Shown here: positions 35,431-50,400 of the stretch, piece after piece | Numbering within the stretch: the first letter of the stretch is position 1 | How the letters are laid out: every line of letters starts with the position of its first letter | Assembly (NCBI GenBank): GCA_963969595.1 | Contig: OZ018416.1 | Span: forward strand, 9,440,065 to 9,504,064 | DNA: 64,000 bases | Direction: 5' to 3' | DNA from: Neckera pumila | Taxonomy: Eukaryota > Streptophyta > Bryopsida > Hypnales > Neckeraceae | Translations under genes and position numbers: made by a program | Notes under the pieces: model-generated | The model's database searches: none | What the model was told of the DNA's origin: nothing | Seen by the model: the letters and a program-made list of their open reading frames with translations, nothing else

Positions 35431-38400
35431 TTAATAGACGTTAAGCTTAGATTGAGAGTTTCGCAATATGTAGGAGTCGTAGTCAAACGCAGCTGTCATC
35501 CACAGTCGCCGAATCTGCACATAATATCTGGTAAGAATAGATAAATCGAGAAGAAAAGTCTCAAAACTAGGGAACTATGTAAGAGCCATCCAATGTCAAT
35601 GTCACAGAATGAGCCTCGTGATTGCCAACTTCAAGAAAATCTTAGAACAAATACTCAGGAATGTAACAAAACTTGCGATGATCGATACCTCATTCAGTCG
35701 AAGATCACTGAGATACAGTAACTGGCTTCTTCTCAAATATAAGTCCTCCTGCGCAGGCTGACATGACATTATTCAGCAATGAGCCAGGGGTGTCTTTGGG
35801 AATCATTAAGGCTAGTAGTTCTCTTAGTTGATTTGACACATACCAAAACCCCATGCACACAGACAGCTCATTCAGCCAGATGCCGGTTTCATACTCTCAT
35901 TCCAACTGACGGGAAAAATATTCTTCCTTCTACTATTGGGAACAATCAGCCCAGCTAAGTAATGTTATGGAGGACAGTTAAATTTCTTGATTTGTACCAG
36001 CCCAAGAAAGAATATCAACGATGGAAGATACAAAGAAGAGGATTCTAACCTCTCCATGGATGTCCAAGTACAGTGAGAGACCCATGCAAGTACGATTGTT
36101 CCGAAGGAGTAGAAGCTGAGTAGACCGTAGCAACAGAAATATTCCCACACCGGCTGATTCTGTAACAATGAAAAACAACATGCTATTATTTACAGAACTG
36201 ATCAATACAATTCATGTTCACCAACACAAACTCACTCCTGGAGAACTTTACTTAAATTACTCGATGATTCATGATCTCAGTATGTGTGCAAAATCACACC
36301 TTCGGCTGCATGTTGAGAACACTCTCCTACTCCAGATTTAGATTTGCAGCATGCGGTATTACAACACAGAAGCTGTCCACACACGAGGCAGATAGCAGGA
36401 TCCCTGCAAAAGTAGCAAAGAGGTAGTGATTATTGTTAGTACAATGGTTGGAAAACTTCAGGAAGTGAAAATCATCTTCCCTGCGCAGGCTGATACCAAA
36501 GAGACAACACGTAAGGATGCAATCCAACAGTACAAACATATCGTTTTCTGTCGGGAAGAAAGCTCAAAAGCTGCAGGACAGACTCACGTAGGCATTTCCC
36601 CGCAATTGGAACATTGTTTCTTATTGTGGATGTTCTCCAGAAGCAATTCCTGAACAAAACGCTCAAACAGCCTCAGTATAGCCATTGTAATCATTATGGA
36701 GACACTACAGATAAATCGTAAGTCTATAGTGTCGCATGCATCAGCTGTGTTGGAAAGAGGGGGGGGGGGGGGGGGGGGGATATGACCCATGCCAAAGGGG
36801 AGAGCATAAAACCCTTCCCAAAACTATGACCGAGTCTGAATTCAGAAAAAACATAAAATGTAGTATTTTGTAAGTAACGAACCTGGAAAACGCGAGGTAA
36901 CTTATGGAGCGACGCCTTGTGAGGAACTTTCCGCAGCTGAAATGTAAACGATTCTGAAGCCTGTACAACAAAGAACGAATCATTTCCAGAGAAGCGATGA
37001 ACAAATTTTAAACAAATTTTGGGCCCTTCAGTAAGAATTCTGGAGACCAGTTGTAAAAAACTCGTCTTAATTAAGGTACTCATATCATATGCCTGCAACT
37101 TCCACAGGCGAAATAAAAACACCTAACTTACTCGTTGGTGAAGTGTGATCAGTTCGGTTGCCAACATCTTCTTCGGTCCTGGATTATAAAGACACAGATG
37201 ATCAAATTACTCAACAAAATATATTTAAGCTAAAAGATTAGACACTAACAAATCTTACATCCCAATATTTAATATCTTAACATCAAAATATGTCCACAGT
37301 AAACTTCATGAAAATCAACTTCTCGAAAAATATGAATTCTTGAACGTCAAATGCGATAATATTAATATCTTGAAACCACACCCTCACAGGGATGCATGGA
37401 TATGAGTTACATTTTCAGCTGAACATTTGAGGTATCACATGAATTTACCATTAACTTCTGGGCGCAATATTTGGGCACAGTCTGGAAGTTCCAATGCCAG
37501 CTGTAAACTGTTGAAATCCATCACTTTTGTCCCTGAAAAACGTGAAAAACTCGGTGTTCAGGTATCCAAAAATGAAATTGGTAAATACTCACGATATTAA
37601 AAAATTCAGAGAAGAGAGAACCCTGTAGACATAAGATCACATCACGCAACTACCATTTACACGCAATTTAGAAGCGAATTTCGGAAACCTGCCACATTCT
37701 ATACCTGATTGTCCATGCTGACCCCTGAAGTCCTCTCGAGTGATTATTTGTACCTGAGCACTCAAAAAATCCAGTAAGTAGCTGACCAATTTCACTTGAA
37801 ACTCATAATTAATATTCATAAAATTACGAATGTTCACACACGACCAGATGGAAAAAGAGCGTGAATGGCTAGAGAAAACAATTTCACAAGCAGATTCCAC
37901 AAATCATTTCAAATTTAAGGGAAACAGCTGCCTCCACTAACAGACTGCATGACTAAGCTCTGCATTCTGAACAGGAGTATCCGTTGAAGGCAAGGGCAGA
38001 AAGGAACTACCAGCATCGCAGCTCTTCGCAGAAACGGAAGACAGGCCTTTTGCACAAGGGTCTCCATCATAGGATCTTCAATCTCCACCATTGGATCTTG
38101 AACACCCAGCCCAGAGACTGCTTTTTGTGTCTGCAAAACAGCTGCAGTGTATGCAAACTTCACCATAGAGCGCAAAGAAGGTCGACCAGGTTGACCAGGG
38201 AAGATCTGAATAGCAAACCATTGAAAATCAGTCAATTAACATCAGATCAAGTACTTCAAGCCCCATTCAAACAAATCATCAAAAATCAAGCGCATCAATC
38301 CGGGATGCAGATTTAAAACCCAAGAATTATCATTAAAAACTGATATCAGTTGACATGTCAGAAATGAAACAAGAAAAATAACAGAGCCGATAAGAAGGGC

Positions 38401-41400
38401 ACTCACTATTAAGAGTAACGAAAGAAGCATCAAGGGATCCGCCGTGAGAACACCATTTTCAATAATATCTTCAATCCATCTGCGACGCTTATCCAGGACT
38501 TTCGGAGAGCTGTCCGGATACAGCGCTGAAGATGGTTGCTCACAAGGAGTTTGGTTAGTCACGAGTTTTTCTTCACAGTCACGAAGCTTGTCCAGGGCTT
38601 CCCGAGAGCTTCCTGACCTCTGCTCAGGAGATGATATCTGAATAGGATAGCGGTTTGGTACAGTTTCTTCTTCAACTTGACGTTCAGGAGAATCCTCATA
38701 AATAAGCTCAAATTTTTGCTGAGCAAAGGTATGAGGAACAGAAACCTGAGCGTTTGGCGCAACAGGATGCGTGGCATGATACGGTTCAGCATATTTAGGA
38801 TCATCATAGCAGCTGTCTTTGCTCGCCTCAAGTATAGGACTCTGAACTGAAGCTATATTTTTAGGCGCTAGCTCTTCTTCACCATCTTGAACAGATACGA
38901 GGTACGGCAAAGGAGTTGAGAATAAATTCTTTTGAAGGTTTTCAGGTTCATCCAGACAGTGCTTATCACCAGTCGACATCTCTGCCAATTCCAGCATTTC
39001 AGAAGGAAATATCTCCTCAATAATATTCTCAAGCTCACTGATCCCAGCCATATTAAGTGACAACTCGATGCCTGTATCTGACTCGGGTGCAGTCAATCCA
39101 AGGCAGACTCTGAGTCTCTGCAACAAATCCTTCTTCATTCGCACTGTCATAAAAGAATCATGGTCAGTGTCCAAAGATACTAGCATAGAGTGTAAGGCAC
39201 AGAATTAGGGGGCAAAAAAGGAAGACGACACTCTGCTTCAGAAAAGACAAACAGTACAGAGTGGAACCTAATCTTCTCTCTAGGTCACGTATTTCGGACC
39301 AGGTTCCCAGTGCAAACACGCAAAAACTTTGTCTGAGTTAAAGCCATCTTTTTCATCTCCTCAAGCTAGGTATGATTAAATTTTAGTAAATAAAACGGCG
39401 AAACTAATATCAAACAGATAAAAGGGGAATCAATGCCCCAAACACTTGAAACAACACAAGAAAGGAAACATGACATGCATCACAGAAATCAACTCCATGG
39501 AATTAGAAGCAATAATCAGAAAGCCAAGTCAGATCCCCAGTGACGACGTTTGTGAAATTCTCACCTGCACCTGGCAAGGTGTTAGAAAGCATGGCTAGTC
39601 TTCCTAGTTCCCGAAGTGCTATCCAATGGGCAGAGTCTCCACCCCAAGTGCATTCATCGGAGAGCCTAATTGGTGCCGACGAAGATGACGCCGAGTCGCT
39701 CTTCATAGAGCCATCTCTTGTTTCCACTTCGCAGTGCATGACATTTAAAACAAGTGCCTCCCAAAGTGCCTTCATAAACCAAAAATTTCCTGACTTTCAA
39801 TAATGACAACGGTTTGGTAGATCATGAAAATACCTAAAATTTCTGGTAACTATTCAATTTAGTAATACGACGACCAAGATCTAAATTCATAATTCCTGAA
39901 TATACACACTACCCCTCGGTTCCCAGCACTGAAAGACAAAAAACGCAGGAGCCTTCAATGGACGTAAAGCTTGTCAACGAATAACTGCCGAGGGGGCAAG
40001 ACAGTACACTGCTGAGGCAGTCTGTCTAAATGATGGAGTGAACTGAATCTGTTGACATAAAAGGGGTCCTCGCGACTTACCTGGGATATTTCAAACTTAT
40101 TTGGGTCTTGTGCCAACACTGGCAACTTTTTCTGTACTCTTAACACCTGTGTTACAAGGCCAGCACCAACCCATTAAAACAACTGTCAAGTACGATTATG
40201 ATTGTCCAATAATGAACGCAAGAAACCGCCTGACTTTGTCACAAATGCAACCGCCCTGGCAAGAGCGCATATTGCTGTGAAGTTGGCAAAGAAGGTCTTA
40301 ATGGTCGGGAGGTAATTATGGTAAAGGGTCTCGTCTAATTTGTCTGAGTGGATGCACATCGTCGATCAAGTGATAACATACCTGAGAACAGAAAAGATCG
40401 ACAGCGCTCTCTAGATTCTTGTTTGATTGCCAAAACCGGCTCCAAGAACTTCCTGTTTCTTCCATACCCTTGACATCCTCACGAATATCAAGTTTTTTGG
40501 AAGAAAGGGATGCTTCCACATCTGGCAGAAGAACATTTGCTAAACGCCGGCAGGTGGGACATTGGAATTCCAACTTCGACGGGTCCACAACACCGTTTCC
40601 TGAGATATCAATTCAACAAAACATTGTTCAGTAAGATACAAACATATAATGCATCCTAAGAGGTTCATCTTGTAGACCACAAAACAATTGACTCCGGTGT
40701 TTGTGAGATGTCAGTAACAATCGATCGGTTAATTAATTCAAACTTCACGGGAAGACCAATTTGTAAGGGCCGAGAAAACAGGAATTAGCACGAAATGCAA
40801 ATAATAATGCGAAAAAGAACATCACTCAAGGTGTACACATAAATTTCAGGCTTACTCGTTAAAAAGGATAGAACAAAATATATTTCCTCCAACAAATTTG
40901 AAAACTGAATTTCTGGTAAGATATTCGTAGGTTTATAAGCGCATTATATTGGTTGCCGCTAATACTCACCTGAATGATTCAACTGAAGATTGTCCATATG
41001 GCCGTGGAAGCAGTCCAAATGCATCTGATACGTGAAAGACAAGAGTTTATGGTTACAAATTTTGTAATAAAACACACGTACGTTGACAGATTTAACCAGT
41101 AAAAAATTAAGCCCAAGAAATCCCATTTAACCCTTAAACGTCTTGATCCATTGTGAAATGGTCAAACTTCCTCTTTGAGCTAAATTTAGCATTTTAAATT
41201 GTGTTAAAAAAAAATCTTATATTTTATTACTTGAGATTCTAGATTATATATCATTACGCAAAATTTCAATTTGTTTTGTGAAAAAATGTAACTATTATCA
41301 TTTTTGTTGCAAAAATTGACCATAAACAAGTAAAAATAGCAATAACAATCCAAATGATTTGAAATTTTTTCAAGAGTTACAAGGAGCAATAGAAACTAGT

Positions 41401-44400
41401 GTGAAAAATTTTCAATTGGTTATTTTATTTTTTACACCCAAAACAACCACAACAAAGACCTTGAAGCAAAATTCAACTATCAAACCAAATTTATTTGTTT
41501 ATTTAATAGATGTATAAAATTTTGATATTTTTGGCTAGAAGAAAAATGCATTTTCTATTTGTGATTTTTTTTCAATAATTTTGATGGAAAAATCAAATTA
41601 TTGTGATTTTTTAAGGCTAATGGTGGAAATGAAATTTTATAAATTATAAAATATATTAGAATAATCTGTAAATTTAACCACAGATGAAGGATGGAAAGAG
41701 AAACATGATTCTATAATTTAAATATAAAATATTTTTTTTGAAAGAAAACATAAAAGAAAAACACACAATAGTGTGTTATTTGGATTCTAAGACATGCAAG
41801 TTTCAATTGCAATAACTCTTTCAAATTTTGACATTTTTCAAAATTTTGAAATGGAGTAAAAACAAAACTTGTCAAGCTCCATTTTCTTAGTTTAAATCAA
41901 ATTCTAGAAATAGTTATTTTGAAAGTTCCAATCAAGGTTGACCAAAACGCATCCACTTTTTGGATGCGTGGACCTTGAAGGGTTAAGGCTGTGACAAAAT
42001 AGTTTATTTTTAACACAGAACAAAGTTAATTAGTAGTATAACGTGTAACAAACCAAGTAGAAGTGAAAGAGGTATATTGCCATCCACTTGCAAGAAAAAA
42101 GGCGAGAAGACCGAATATAATTTCGACAGCATATATTCTTAAATGTAGGTCGTCTATGTAGACTTAAAATTTGGTGCAACTCAATCCGCCTCTTACCATC
42201 CTGCTACAATTCCTAGAAGTAGAGGATCACATAGTGACAAACTGGTCCAACAACCCTATACAGAACATCCATATCAAGGGCATAATGGACATTGATAAAA
42301 AAAATCCCATAGGAAGTAGATGACATGAATACCTGGTGACCACAGCATTGAACATGCTCCATAGTAGAAAAATCAATTGGACTAGCAAATCTGGGGTCAC
42401 CCGATATTGGGTCACCCGATATTCCCACAGTAACAAGCTGGTAAAGGTCTTCATTATTCGTCTCAACTTCAATAGACTGGGCGAATTTAGAAAGAGAGGC
42501 CACATCGCTGATGTTTTCTACTAACTTCCCGCTCTTGAGCACTTGAAAAGGAAAATTATAGCGCTGTACGAAAGCAATCCAGCATGTTGAAGAATTCTTG
42601 TCGTCTTTCTGAAACATCATCCAAAATTTCCTGTCAAAGTACTCTTTGGGTCTGTGTGTGTAATCAAGTGAAGATGCACAGTAGCAACGAACAAGTCCTT
42701 ACAAGAAATTATTATAAAACACTACAGTTTAGAAACATCCCTAATTTTGATGTACGAAGATAAAAGTCTGACAATGTAAACACCACATACCTTCCTTTTG
42801 CAGAGAACACATTCCTTTGTCTCAGAAAAAGTTTCCATGGCCACATAGTCAGCCTCAGGCACAGGGTGCACAGCGTTAATTAAATTCTCAGGGGCAGAAT
42901 CATTACTACTTATGTAAGAAAGGCTTTCGCGACCAATTTCGGACACTTCCATCTGAGAAGCTTCTTCAAAGCCCTCTTCAAGATAATCATCATCATCACT
43001 GACATCCACGTGTTCCATAAATGCGTTTCGCCTATATACAACAAATCCGTCATATCAACCACGTTAGCCGAATGGAAGGCACCTTCGCGAACAGAAAACT
43101 AACCAAACAAACACTACGAGTTTGATTTGGCCACAAGAGAAGTCATACATCCAAACAAAAGTATAATCAAAACGTAGGAAGTTAAATGCCTATTTAAGCC
43201 CTGGCTAACTTCAAGGTCATTACTTTGAAAAATATGCAGTAAGGCTTCACACTGCGATGGTCTATTGATGCTGTCAGTGTATCTTCTTGCAAATCTGGCC
43301 CCCTAATATCACTAACGAAACAAAATTGAACTAGAACACATTGCATTCCGTTTCCAATACCAAATAAAAAGTGCCTCCTTAACAGATTGACTACTCACTT
43401 GGCAGCAAACTCCTCAAGAATTGCTTTTTGTCGCTGTTCTTTCAGCAGTCTGCGCTGCAAATCTTCGTTTTCTTGGGAGTCAACCTGGAAAAGAGATACC
43501 ATAAACACCAGTGTCAACTCCAGGTTCAAAGTTAGCAGAATATGTACATGCAACAATAAAGATGAGGAAGTTCACTCGGTGTGCACCCATATTGAAAACG
43601 GTTCAACTGAAGACAAAAGTGTCTGGAATCGAATCAAAATAATGAGGCTAATTAAGCTAAGCACCTCAGAAGCACGACTCTTCTCATTGGTGGAAAGACA
43701 GAGGAGCTCGAGAACATGATTAACAGAGTCCACCAAGCCTGCCACATGCACAAAAGTTCTGATCAGGGTTAAAAGCTACAGAAAGATGCAAATTCAACGA
43801 AGAACATAATGCAGAAATTCATCTTCCCCAAACGCAACTTAGCAATTGAAAGAAAGTAGGCTTACAAGAAAGTAAATGTATAGACCGATATAAACAGCAA
43901 AATTAACAGCTTGAGATAACGTACGTGTGCAATCATTAGCATGTTGTAAACCCCGCAGCATCTCATAAATGTTAACAGGATTCCGTGCCGAATTACTAGA
44001 ATCCAGTCGAATCGGAACACGAATATTGACAGCAATATCCTCCGTAGGAAACTCGTCCTGTGGTCCTACTGGCAATTCGATTTCTGAAGTCACGCTTCTG
44101 CGACCCCAGCCACGTTTTTATTTACATCAAAATTCCATGCTAGTGTGTCCACTTACATCAATTCCAAAGGGACTCCAGGGAGTTGTTTCCTTAGAAAAAA
44201 TTGTGGCAACCTCGGCAAAGTAAAGAATATTAAAATACAACAAGAAAAATATGATAGAAGCATAAGGATAAGACCATCAGTAACCTGATATTTTTTCGAA
44301 AATCAGACACTAGAACTGCCATCATTTGCAAAGCAGTTACACCGAGAGCTTCCCCAGCTGTTGCTGTTATGCTTTCTTCAACAAGAAGTCTCACCTCGTC

Positions 44401-47400
44401 CAACACATTCAGCAGAAACATATGACAAGCCTGGAAAAGGAATCCACAATCGGTGATTCGTCAACAAGGATGTTCCGATACTTAACATGACTGGAATATG
44501 ATGGAACATCACATTATCGATTAATCCGGTAGCAAGACACTTCCAACGTAGAATTTTAAGAATATTGATTAGAAGGACGATCATAGGGTGATACCTTAGT
44601 GTGAAGGAGACTAGAAAGACGATCGTAAGGTGCTCCGGCAGCTGGAGGTGCCGTAATCCGCCAGTAATGGTCAAGCTTCCCAACTTTCACAGCTCGATCC
44701 TGAAACATACCAAAACTCACCAACAGTTAGTCAATTCCTAGTCGATAGAGCTCCACTGATACTCAAGCACTGTGAGGAGGCATTATGAGCAAATCAAAGG
44801 CACATGTAATGTTCGTGAATGATTTCAGAATGAGATCAAAATGAGAAACGACAGCTCCAGACCCTGAAGTAAGGAAGTCCTATTGTGGAAAATTTTCTAA
44901 CGTACTGAGATTACTATAAATTGTTAAGTAGACAAGTCAATCAATTCTTTCATGATTACTCTACTAAACCAATGACAACCACCATCGTCAAATTGAACAC
45001 CCACCTCCGCCTCCTCCAACTCGTTGAGATAGTAATGAGCAAACAAAGGATCAAACTCTTTCCAGTACTCTGGTTTCAGCTGATAGTACCCTCGATCAGT
45101 AACCTGTAACCGCAGCGCTTCAGTTAGAATTGCAAAATTCCCTAGCACCTTCATGTGCAACTCTTGAAAGTAATCAAGTGGACAAAGACCCCAAAAGTAG
45201 AATACCATGAACATACACAATCACTGCATGCATTCGTAATGCACACTCACTGCATACCAACTGCCATCAAATATATCACCAATTCTGACAATAAAGAAAC
45301 AGACCTTAGGTTGGTGGTAGATCGCCACTTTCTCCAACATTTTATTCAGTCTCTCATGCTCCATGGGGACAGCACTCAAGGCCCGACAAAGCTGAATCCA
45401 GACATATGCATTCAAATCAATCATTGATTTCAGTAGCAAATCACGTGGCCAATACAGCATGTTAAAACTCTGAACCTATCCACATGCTGCAGAACAAATG
45501 ACATCAATTCTAATAAAAATGCAAGGCTGCAAAAGACCCACCTGAGAGTAAGTCTGGTCACGAACACAAAGCCACTGGATGACATCATACTGCAAACACT
45601 TCTCTTGAGCTTCATCTAATTCCGTCTTACCCAGATTGCGGCGCTCACGCACAATCTACAAGCCGAGACAACATACAAGAGTAAGGCTTGATATATTCAC
45701 AACAAGAAATGTGGCATCAAAGATCAGTGGACATAAAGGAGAGAATAAATTCATGGGGTTTCTCAAAAATGGGTCACATTCCCAGAGTTCAACAAAATAG
45801 TTCAAATTTCACTATGACCAAACTGCAAAACCCTGCAAATTTCTAAAAAATGTGACAAAATTCATGTTGACAAGGCTAGATCACTAATTAAGAAGTAAGA
45901 AAAGTTATAATTGCCTGCCACATCTACAAGTCTCTGACCAACAACTCAGGAAACGAGTTTGCCAATTAAAGAATTAGGACCTCCACATATTCAATAAACG
46001 TAGAACCAAGATAAAACTAGTTCAACCAATAAAATTAACAGAGACTCCAAAATGAACGTACCAGCAAAATTAATCGCATGAAATCCTGTAAGAGGGCAAT
46101 CTGATGCTTCGGACGCCCAACTTTTGGAGGCAAACGTGATGTTGCCATTTCCTTAAACTGTTATATCAAGTCATATATAACATTATCATTAAACAAATCC
46201 ACCCCTCAGCATGCCTTACATTGCTACTACTATACTCAACGACAACTCAGAATATGAACATCCTCAAACACAGTCGATCAAAAACAAATCGATAGGGAGA
46301 GAAATTTCATTGAGTACATCGAATTGCTCGGCTATCTTTATGAAGATTGTCTCTTGCATATTTTCAAGAGTGATAGTGCAGAACTGTAGCAGTAATATAT
46401 CCATGTCCATTGACCTGAAGAAGACAACCATTTGCTTACATTAGGTTACATGAAGAAGGTGATATCACGAAGTCTCTATTACTAGTTAACATTCCACAAA
46501 ACGACCAAGGCAACCAGAACAACTCCAACTAGCAATGAATAGGTTTGGTGCTCAAAGGTATCAGATACTTAAAATAGGCTTCTCGTCACCAGTCTTAGTA
46601 AGAAGATGAATCGAACTTGCGCCAAAAATCCACAAGGTTAAAAGTAAATGCTCTCTTACTGATCATGCCAGAAACTTCCTCTGTAAATAAGTTCTAATCG
46701 ACTAAATTCTTCTGAAGTCCTTCGCCACACTTGCGCACGAATCTAGGACGACACAAAAAAGTTCAATAAAGATTGCACAACAGTAAGTATGAACCAACAT
46801 CAGTCAATAAATAAACTTTATTACCAAAATCGACAACTTCCAAAGGGTAAAGCTGTCAATGACCAATGACCAATGACCAGCAAATACACCTTCAACTTCT
46901 GAACCTGAATCTAAATAAACAAAACAAGGTGTACAGGCAACATTGTGAAAATTGGACACAGCAAATCAAAAGAAGAGATCCTCCCCAGCACATAAAGATG
47001 TATAAAGAGAATGAAATGATTCATCCATGACGTCAATCTTCTGAAAGGGAGAAAAAAAAAAGAGCCAGTATATAGCCACCAAACCTGTGCCATCCAGACC
47101 AGAATGCGCAGCGGATGTTCCATGAGCCGCAGCACCTACAAAAATAGCAAGTAGACTTATCATCAATGCTACAATGACTCAGCAGCCTGTAAGCTTGACA
47201 TACAAAGGGGGGTGACTTAAATTTGAATATACCCTGTTTGACTGCTAATGAAATACCAGTTGCAACAACTCATGTACAAACTGAGCGGACGAGCGGAAAG
47301 AAGATATTCCGAGAGAGAGTGTGTCAAAGTAAGAATTTCCATCAAATACAACAAATACGTGTTTGTATACAGCATCCCCAAATGGACCAAAAAGTCCTGA

Positions 47401-50400
47401 AGGTGATGTTATAAATGGCAAAATGTAAAGTTGCGATTAACCTAAGGCCTCTGCAAGTGCATTGAGCTTAAAGGATTAGGTTAGATGCATAAGAAAAGAT
47501 GTTAGCAGCAAATTAATGAACCTAGACACAACAATAGCACAGCGCAGTACCTCATCCTCTGTAAATCTGTGTATATCGTGATTATCCTGAGGAAAGAGCG
47601 CAGAAAGAAAGCCCCTCTCGTGGTTATCCCAAGGTAAGAGCACAAGCTTCTGCAGAATTGCACTTAATGCCCTATGGAGCGGTATATGAAGAGAAACAAA
47701 ATGGTTAGACAGGAAACTGTCTTCATCCTGTTCAACTACGCGCTTGGCCTGTAAAACAGCTTAAAACGCCATCTTAGTATCACGCTCAAAAGTCAATCAA
47801 AATGACTTCAAAAAACGAATGCAACACCACAGATGTAAAAGCAAACTTATTGCAATCATGTCACCACGTTACTGTGCTAATCACAGGTAAACACACTATG
47901 TACATGCACATGAAGACGGTTGATAACCATAAAGCATATCTGTATTGGTCTAAACCAAGATATCGAAGACATTACGATGAGATGAAACGATGTATCAAAG
48001 TATCTTTACAATAGCTGTACCTGCTCCAGGTATTCCCTCAAGGCCTTCAGTGTGCACGTAGCAGCCGTAAGTAGGGTCTTTTTCCCAACTTTGGGATCTT
48101 GATAGCAGCGTGAGATCAACTGAAAAACTATCGCCATACTGTTCATCTACAAACCAAATATTCGCAAATTAGCAAATAAGCATGTGGTATAAACATAAAT
48201 AGTCACATCAGTCAAAAGGGAGGCTAAGAGAATAATATAGGAGACATTGATCACCATTTCGCTAGATCTTTCGCCAACACTGACAGTGGCAGGAACCATG
48301 CATCGAAACCAGAACAACAAAATATAAAAGATCTAGCACTCACTACAGGATCAAATAAATGAAAGGGAACACTCTTGAAAACCAGGTAGATCGAATTAAA
48401 ATTGAGCACGATCTTCACGTACAGGCATAAATTGCAAGAGAATAACTAAGTTCATTCAGAAGTAAATATTGGAAGATATTCTAAAACTGCTGACCTCCAG
48501 TTGGATAGCAAGAGTCCACGAATTTGCAAATTCCATGTCCTCGTCTCCACGAGAATATGGATTTATCCACTGTACAGCCAAAACCCAACGTCATTCCCAA
48601 AACTCAGCAAGAGAAATGAAAAAAAATCTCCAATACTGAATCTTCAACAAAAAATTGGACTAATTAGACAAGAGAAACTCCTCAAATGCCATCAAAAGGG
48701 ATGGGCTTGGACTCGAACTCCATAGATCAAATTAAACTTGAAATAGATCTGAAGAGGGCGTAGTATACTTAAGCGACCAGCAATTCACACTCCACCAGGT
48801 CTTTCACAAACCTGTAACATGACTAGCACGTCGAGGATTTTGGGGAAAAGATGTGCTTGCTTCGAAAGCATATGAACAGCAATATCTTCATGTGAAACTA
48901 TCAGTCGTAAATCACCTTGAGGCCGAAGGTAAACCTGGTCGAGTTCTCGCAAGAGAGGGAAAATCAGATTCTCCAGCATGCGTAACGAAAAATGGAAATA
49001 ATAACACACTTAACTAAACATTCCATTTTCACAAACATCCCACGGACCAGCCTCAGATATAACACTCCAATTAACTGTTACTCTACAATAAGAATTCCAT
49101 CACACCAGAGACAATCTAAGTTTCCCGCAGCGAGGATCACCGAAGCTTCCCACAATCAACACAACCAACCGCAAATTGATTGCAATTCAACAATCAAGAA
49201 ATCTTGACCTAACCAAAGTGCAAATCCCAATACTACAAAAAAAAAAACTCTTGAGTGGGTAATAATGCGTACCTTGCACTTGATAGCTGGTTGATCAACA
49301 TTGACAGCTGGTGGCACACTGAGAAATTTTGCAAAGATTCGAACAAAAAACAGGATTAGATTTTGTTTCGAACGAATCTGATAAGAAAAATAAATAAAAA
49401 AGAATGCTGTATCCGTACACCTTAGACATGGACAGAAAATCTAAGTTCCAAAGGATGACTACACAAGTATGGGAAGCGGATCAAGTATCTGCCAAGTTTA
49501 AAACCATTTTTCTATACATCGGCCACACAGTAAGAGTGATCCCCTCAAACGTACACGGTATTCTTGAAACTTGTTAGAGATTCGTGCTTTCTGGACAACT
49601 AATGTTTTCTTGCACCCAGTGAAGAAGGACTAGAATGAAAGCAACAAACAAACGGTTGGAGAGAGAATTACTTTTCGGCGGAACAAGAGATAACTCTGGA
49701 GAAGACTCCGATAAATAACTCAAGTAAGTTGTAGTCGTGTACTAGGTGAGTCGTCATCTCCGGATCATTAAATAACTGCACCATTACTGGAAAAAACAAC
49801 TCAAGTTGATCGAGTTAATACTTCCCAGAAACACGATAAGAATTGTCGAAAACCAACAATAGGACCCAACAACACCAACTCGACGAACGTACAAATTTAA
49901 TGAGTGCGCTCAACCTAAAAGGGAGAGTGCCACGTATAATTAACCTACATCCTGCCAACTTATCTCAAAAGTATAGGGAGGAAAAATCAAAAAAATTGTG
50001 GCAACAACAGCGTGTCGTTTAAAAATTTTCTTTACTACTGATGACCTCTGGCAAGTTGGAAACATTGGATTCTGAACTCCTTAAAAATGGAACTCTCAAC
50101 AATTTGTACCTTGACAAACATCAGTAATCAGCTATTTTGTAAATTATCTCAAGCAAACACAACACATAATTAATCTCTCTAAATATTTCCTATCTACTTA
50201 TCCATTTCTAAGTTACATACCACATCAGCTGTTGGCGGAAAAAAGAAACTTCATATCTAGATGTCATAAACCAGATTCCAGATCACTTAGCTATCATCAT
50301 GATGGCTGAATTTATTGCAGCAACAGCAACAAAAAAGTCATACAAAAGAGTATAAACAACTCAGAAATATAGTCATAAACAACCTAAGCGTAGACAAGAA

